Assembly: GCA_965602635.1 (NCBI GenBank)
Contig: CBFCZU010000061.1
Coordinates: 1-18,591, forward strand
Source of the DNA: CBFCZU01 sp965602635
GTDB lineage: Bacteria > Planctomycetota > Phycisphaerae > SM23-33
Length of the DNA: 18,591 bases
Direction: 5' to 3'
Below the pieces are notes generated by a model. That model saw only the letters and a list, made by a program, of their open reading frames with translations, searched no databases and was not told the DNA's origin. Shown here one piece after another: positions 14,974 through 18,591 of this stretch (position 1 is the stretch's first letter; each line of letters starts with the position of its first letter). Position numbers and translations under genes: made by a program.

Positions 14974-16080
14974 ATGAAGATCGCATTCTGCGTGCTGAAG
15001 AACCCCAGCTTCGGCGGGGGGATCGAGAAGTACACATTCGAGCTGGGCTCCCGGCTGGTTCAGCGCGGGCACGAGGTGACCGTCTATAGCATGCGCCACT
15101 ACGGGCGGCTGCCGCGCGAGATCAGAGGCATGCGGATAGTCGGTATTCCATGCGTGCCGGTGAGATGCCTGGAGAAGCTCTCCGCCAGCGCCATGGCGGC
15201 TTTTCATGTAATGCTGAATGGAAAGTTTGACATCGTCCACCTCCACCACGTCGGGCCGGGCAGCTTCGCCTGGATTCCAAAACTGCGCGGGGCCAAGTGC
15301 GTGTTCCAGTCTCACGGCCTCGCCTGGAGGTCCAACCCATGGGGGGCCGGTGGGTCCATGTTCCTGCACGCCCTGGAGCGGGTCGCCGTGCGGCAATGCG
15401 ACGCGCTTACCGGCGTGTCGATGGCGCAATGCCGATACTATCGCGACCGCTACGGCCTGGACATGACCTACATGCCCCCGGGCGCGAAAGTCAAAGAGAA
15501 GGTCGAGCCGCGGGAAATCCGGCGTCTGGGCCTGTCGCCGAATCGGTACGTCCTCTATGTGGGGCGCCTCTCCCCGGAAAAGGGCGTTCACCATCTCGTT
15601 TCCGCCTTCAGGCGCCTGGCCACGTCGTGCAGGCTCGTGCTGGCCGGCAGCGCCTGCGGCGGGCGCTACGAGAAGGAACTCCACGACCTCGCTAGGGGAG
15701 ATGAGCGGATCCGGTTCCTCGGGTTCGTTAAGGGCAGGCGGCTCGCCGAGCTGTTCAGCAGCGCGCGTGTCTACGTGCAGCCGTCCGAGCTCGAGGGCCT
15801 CTCGCTCGCCCTGCTCGAGGCGATGGGATATGGCGTGCCCTGTCTGGTGAGCGATATTCCCGAGAATCTGGAAGCCATAGGCGAGGACGGGTGGCACTTC
15901 AGGAACAAGGACGCCGCCGGCCTCGCCGAGCGGCTCAACTGGATGCTCGCGCACCCGCGACGCACGCTCGCCGCGGGCGAAAGGACCAGGTCTCGTGTCA
16001 GGGAGCATTACTCCTGGGACCGGATCGCCGACCAGTGCGAGCGGCTGTATGAGGGGGCATTGCGCTCCCGGGCCGCATAG
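14974..16080 (+). CDS. GT4 family glycosyltransferase
   Basis: This is a canonical GT4 enzyme of 368 residues. The N-terminus MKIAFCVLKNPSFGGGIEKY shows the GGxE/K loop, then HEVTVYSMRHY and the HLHHVGPG helix region. The C-terminal domain carries YVGRLSPEKGVHHLVSAF (about 193-210), RIRFLGFVKG, and the nucleotide-sugar site PSELEGLSLALLEAMGYG (270-287) with the E-x7-E pair Glu274 and Glu282. The ATG at 14974 is chosen because GGGAGA lies 9 nt upstream; an in-frame TTG at 14932 overlaps the preceding gene and is less likely. It is the last + strand gene of the locus, and a 357-nt non-coding stretch follows. Donor and acceptor are unknown. Confidence 0.9.
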   Translation: MKIAFCVLKNPSFGGGIEKYTFELGSRLVQRGHEVTVYSMRHYGRLPREIRGMRIVGIPCVPVRCLEKLSASAMAAFHVMLNGKFDIVHLHHVGPGSFAWIPKLRGAKCVFQSHGLAWRSNPWGAGGSMFLHALERVAVRQCDALTGVSMAQCRYYRDRYGLDMTYMPPGAKVKEKVEPREIRRLGLSPNRYVLYVGRLSPEKGVHHLVSAFRRLATSCRLVLAGSACGGRYEKELHDLARGDERIRFLGFVKGRRLAELFSSARVYVQPSELEGLSLALLEAMGYGVPCLVSDIPENLEAIGEDGWHFRNKDAAGLAERLNWMLAHPRRTLAAGERTRSRVREHYSWDRIADQCERLYEGALRSRAA

Positions 16081-16150
16081 CGTGCAATGCGGCCAACGCG
16101 GCAAATCTCGTGATCGTCATGGCCCCCCTGGCCGGGCTGTCACGCCATAG

Positions 16151-16191
16151 CCTGCCCTGAGCAAGAGCGACGCAAGTCGCTCGCGTCGAAG
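16151..16191. repeat. REP-like hairpin repeat, copy 1
   Basis: This is a 41-bp unit that recurs 99 bp downstream with 40 of 41 bases identical. It contains a 7-bp stem GAGCGAC/GTCGCTC (16165-16171 with 16176-16182) closed by GCAA, a GNRA tetraloop. An alternative 9-bp stem, CGACGCAAG (16168-16176) with CTCGCGTCG (16180-16188), has one mismatch here. The flanks CCCTGAGC and TCGAAGG resemble a very widespread bacterial REP-type palindrome. Confidence 0.7.
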
Positions 16192-16249
16192 GTGCCCCGG
16201 CCTGGCGAAAACGCTCCGACCCACCCCCGGCCGGGTCGTCGCACCGTGC

Positions 16250-16290
16250 CCTGCCCTGAGCAAGAGCGACGCGAGTCGCTCGCGTCGAAG
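16250..16290. repeat. REP-like hairpin repeat, copy 2
   Basis: This is the second copy of the 41-bp unit. The only difference from copy 1 is an A-to-G change in the tetraloop (GCGA, still GNRA) of the 7-bp stem GAGCGAC/GTCGCTC (16264-16270 with 16275-16281). In this copy the alternative 9-bp stem CGACGCGAG/CTCGCGTCG (16267-16275 with 16279-16287) is perfect. Both copies have the same orientation. Confidence 0.7.
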
Positions 16291-16437
16291 CCCCCGCGGC
16301 GGTTGCTGCACGCCCGTCGTGCAACATCCGGGCTAACCATCAGGCCGCTGTCGACGCCCTGAATGCAGGCGAAAAGCCTGACGCCTGAGCGGCGAAGTGG
16401 AACAACAGCCTATCCCCTTTGCTTCCTGCTGGGCCGT

Positions 16438-17313
16438 TCAGGCCGCTGAAGATGAACCGGGTAGCTCATCAGGCATCGATAGGCGAGGGTCATGCATGAG
16501 CAGTTCCCGGCCTGTCCGCCGCTCATATGCAGAATAGCTTAGGTCAAATGCTTGAGGATCGAGGCTGGCGTACAGCTGGCGTATCTCTGGCACGTTGTCG
16601 TACGTCAACACCCAACCAAAAAACCGTGATCGCTTGAGGAACCGAGCGAGCGCAGCGTGATCGTCGTGCTCGTACGCGTCGAGGTACAATTGCCGACCTT
16701 TAGCGTAATACGGCGGGTCAAGAAAGACTAGGCATGGGGCCTTCTTGCGCGTAATGGGACGCACCACCTCCCGTAGGAAGACCAGTGCGTCCAGGTTATG
16801 GACCTCGATTCGCTCTCGATACAGGTCGATCTTCTCGATCCGATTGCGGAGGCCCGTGCGGTTGAACCTAGCGTGTATCTTCCATTTGCCTTTCTGAGCG
16901 TAACCGCCAATGGGCCCGCCGCTGACGAGGATTCCCGAACGATTGCAGCGATTTAGAAAGAAAGTGGCGAAGCCAAGCCGTAGTTGCCCATGGCGGCATG
17001 GATGGTCATAAACCTCACGCTGTCGCCGCCACTCGTCGATTGTGACCGGCGTCGAATCTAGTAGGTCGAGGAATTGCTCGGTTTGGTTTAGAACCGCCCG
17101 CCAAAAAGCGTGGATGCAACGATCCTTGTCGTTGAGCACGACCCGGGAAACCTTCTCGGAAAACAGAAGCGAGAGCGCGGCTCCGGCGCCGCCAGCGTAC
17201 GCCTCGGCGTATACCGCATCTCGCATCTTGTTCACTTTGAGGACTCGGCCGAGAAAGCCAGCCAAACCGGTCTTGCCTCCTGGGTAACGGAGTGGACTCG
17301 CGATGATTCCCAT
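16438..17313 (-). CDS. D12-class (Dam-like) DNA adenine N6-methyltransferase
   Basis: This 291-residue enzyme is predicted to transfer a methyl group from S-adenosylmethionine to the N6 of adenine in a specific DNA site. The N-terminus PLRYPGGKT (7-15) and YAEAYAGGAGAALSLL (35-50) form the SAM-binding motifs of the D12/alpha class. The middle FFLNRCNRSGIL (118-129) is typical of the family, and the catalytic motif is DPPYY (199-203) in CLVFLDPPYYAKG. The start is supported by AGGAGGT (17316-17322 on the + strand), very close to the ATG. It follows the ParB-like gene by 29 nt on the same strand, so they are likely co-transcribed. Codon composition is less GC-rich than the polysaccharide genes. 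No restriction endonuclease is visible in the window, so it may be a solitary methylase or part of a defence or mobile-element module extending past the edge. Confidence 0.9.
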   Translation of the reverse strand: MGIIASPLRYPGGKTGLAGFLGRVLKVNKMRDAVYAEAYAGGAGAALSLLFSEKVSRVVLNDKDRCIHAFWRAVLNQTEQFLDLLDSTPVTIDEWRRQREVYDHPCRHGQLRLGFATFFLNRCNRSGILVSGGPIGGYAQKGKWKIHARFNRTGLRNRIEKIDLYRERIEVHNLDALVFLREVVRPITRKKAPCLVFLDPPYYAKGRQLYLDAYEHDDHAALARFLKRSRFFGWVLTYDNVPEIRQLYASLDPQAFDLSYSAYERRTGRELLMHDPRLSMPDELPGSSSAA

Positions 17314-17342
17314 GGACCTCCTCAGTTCTTGGTGCGCTCCGG

Positions 17343-18591
17343 CTAGGTTAGCACTGTCCTGAGCAGCGGCTCGACCTTCGCCCAGATCGCCCGCAACTCC
17401 CGCTCCGTGGGCTGAACGTTCATGTTATGAACGAAAAGGTCGAGGGATACAAGACTGAATGAAGTGTGCTGCCCGGAACGAAACTGCGTGAGCGCCTTGC
17501 GCTCAAGCGGCTCGAGCGGCAACTTGATCTCCTGGAGCAAGAAGTCCAGTTGCTGACGGAGCGTCGGATGCCAATCGGGCCGAGTATGTCCCCCCTTGAA
17601 TTTCTTGAGGAGTTCTGGTGTCTTCCCCAGGCGATGCAAGTAGTGGCTCACGCTCAACTCCAGGAGCACCCGCAGCATTATCGCCGTGGCGTTCGGAAAC
17701 TCGTTCACCTTCAGTCGGCGCAGCTCGTTAAACACGTCGTGGATACGCTGGTTATCGACGCCACACCTCAGATCAGACGGGACCAGCTTGGTGGAGGTCC
17801 GCCGAGCCTTCGTCTTCTTCTGCCTTGTCGCTGTTGTCGCGGCCGACTTCTGCGGCTTCCCGACGATGTCCTTCGCTGTGAACGACCCTTTCTTTGACTT
17901 ATCGGGCCTATGGTCCTCGATGCGCCTTAGATATTTGTTGATACCCTCAGTGTTGTTCAGATCGCGCGATGTGACATCTCCTTTCGCCACATCCGCCACC
18001 ATTTTCGCAAAACCCTTCTCAAACTCGGCTGCGGGAACGCGCCCCCTGAATACATGCTTCGGGTGCGTTTCGACGCCAAGGAAATCCCGCCCAGGTTGTG
18101 ACTCGATAAGTCTCTCCAGATTTGTGAGCGGGAAGCTCCTCGGATTCGCGACGTAGCGCTGCACGTCGGTGGGAAGATTGAGCGAACAGGCCATTTGGTA
18201 GAGCGTTCCGAGCCGCACGAAGTCGTCCAGTTGGCTGGGCGACAGTCCATGGCTCTCACAGATCTCATCGGCAGTCTTGCCTTGGTCGAGAAGCGATTGA
18301 TAGAAGCGAGCCTTTTGGGGTGTTTTCCATTGTTGCAGCATCGAACGTGTGTGCTTCTCAGCTATTCGCGGCAGCGCGGCGTCGCGGGAAGGAGCCACAG
18401 TGATCGGGATCGCCCTAATCATTGACTTCGGAACCTTCGCCGAGAGCCCTCTGAACCTCCTCTGATGCTGTTCCGGCGCCGCCTCCGGACTGAGCAGGGC
18501 TTTGAGTGCTGCTAGGCGCCGGTTCCCTTCCACTACCACGAGCTTGCCATCGCGGGGCGCGGCGATGAGCAGCTCATCGGCATAGTAGCCC
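17343..18591 (-). CDS. ParB/Srx-fold domain protein, 5' end outside the window
   Basis: This is a partial protein; 415 residues are visible and the reading frame continues past base 18591. The first visible part, DGKLVVVEGNRRLAALKALL, is the ParB/sulfiredoxin-fold signature with the GNRR motif that in ParB-like proteins binds nucleotide or acts in nuclease activity. A helix-turn-helix-like segment follows (TADEICESHGLSPSQLDDFV), then a Lys/Arg-rich linker (near SAATTATRQKKTKARRTSTK), and an alpha-helical C-terminal domain (IMLRVLLELSVSHYLHRLGK) I cannot name. This is not the architecture of chromosomal ParB next to parA; no parA is present. The arrangement with an adenine methylase directly downstream suggests a DNA-processing or defence role. 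An internal GTG near 18539 is not the true start, because the conserved fold continues upstream of it. Confidence 0.8.
   Translation of the reverse strand, partial: GYYADELLIAAPRDGKLVVVEGNRRLAALKALLSPEAAPEQHQRRFRGLSAKVPKSMIRAIPITVAPSRDAALPRIAEKHTRSMLQQWKTPQKARFYQSLLDQGKTADEICESHGLSPSQLDDFVRLGTLYQMACSLNLPTDVQRYVANPRSFPLTNLERLIESQPGRDFLGVETHPKHVFRGRVPAAEFEKGFAKMVADVAKGDVTSRDLNNTEGINKYLRRIEDHRPDKSKKGSFTAKDIVGKPQKSAATTATRQKKTKARRTSTKLVPSDLRCGVDNQRIHDVFNELRRLKVNEFPNATAIMLRVLLELSVSHYLHRLGKTPELLKKFKGGHTRPDWHPTLRQQLDFLLQEIKLPLEPLERKALTQFRSGQHTSFSLVSLDLFVHNMNVQPTERELRAIWAKVEPLLRTVLT

Larger units (their letters stand above)
16081..16437. other. Non-coding switch region between convergent gene sets
   Basis: This 357-nt stretch separates the + strand polysaccharide genes from the minus-strand methylase, which both end facing it. 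It holds the two REP-like repeats annotated separately, plus minor dyads such as CAGGC-gaaaa-GCCTG (16366-16380). I see no gene with a credible ribosome site. I also see no hairpin followed by a T-tract on either strand, so transcription ends here by an unidentified signal if it ends here at all. Confidence 0.5.

Noticed and set aside
16117..16340. Short minus-strand frames across the REP-like repeats
   Set aside because: The peptides simply repeat the translated repeat unit (ATR/RRERLASLLL-like segments); they come from the DNA repeat, not from a gene. The two copies are also too few and too long-spaced to be a CRISPR array.
16366..16380. Hairpin CAGGC-gaaaa-GCCTG as terminator of the methylase transcript
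   Set aside because: The stem is 5 bp and no T-run follows on either strand.

Overview
This window carries most of an exopolysaccharide (or capsule/O-antigen-like) assembly locus on the + strand, from about 0.5 to 16.1 kb. A separate minus-strand pair, a DNA adenine methylase and a ParB-like protein, enters from the right edge. The DNA is GC-rich and the polysaccharide genes use mostly G/C-ending codons and good Shine-Dalgarno sites. The polysaccharide genes imply a diderm bacterium: an outer-membrane Wza-type lipoprotein, a Wzc-type tyrosine kinase, and a WecA-type transferase with an extra cytoplasmic domain. Gene style (a TPR-fused ligase, a WecA with a soluble tail, and the kinase motif variants) reminds me of Planctomycetota, but this is an inference from memory and a low-confidence one.

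Layout: 1-457 has no supported gene. 458-531 folds into a long multi-segment hairpin just before the first start codon. Then follow a Wza-like export lipoprotein (552-1604), a Wzz/BY-kinase co-polymerase (1666-3858), a 47-aa small ORF (3867-4010), an O-antigen ligase/polymerase-like protein with a TPR tail (4007-6505), a 41-aa small ORF (6603-6728), a WecA/MraY-family initiating transferase (6735-8201), a MurA-type enolpyruvyl transferase (8267-9538), a truncated serine acetyltransferase remnant (9578-9889), a Wzx-type flippase (9886-11259), a glycosyltransferase (11256-12524), a Wzy-type polymerase (12547-13980) and two further GT4-like glycosyltransferases (13959-14939 and 14974-16080). Several junctions are ATGA or short overlaps, so this reads as one operon.

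How it would work: the WecA-like enzyme loads the first sugar-phosphate onto undecaprenyl phosphate. The three glycosyltransferases extend it and the flippase moves the unit across the inner membrane. The Wzy-like protein polymerises it, with the TPR protein possibly acting as a second polymerase or a ligase. The BY-kinase sets chain length and couples to the Wza-like exporter. The MurA paralogue inside the operon suggests, as a hypothesis, that a sugar carries an enolpyruvyl or lactyl ether.

16081-16437 is a non-coding switch point with two 41-bp REP-like hairpin repeats. Beyond it the minus-strand D12-class methylase (16438-17313) and ParB/Srx-fold protein (17343 to the window edge) look like a different, less GC-rich module, possibly a defence or mobile-element cargo. 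The most interesting items are the leader hairpin, the MurA paralogue, the small ORFs coupled to membrane-protein genes, the truncated acetyltransferase, and the ParB-like/methylase pair.
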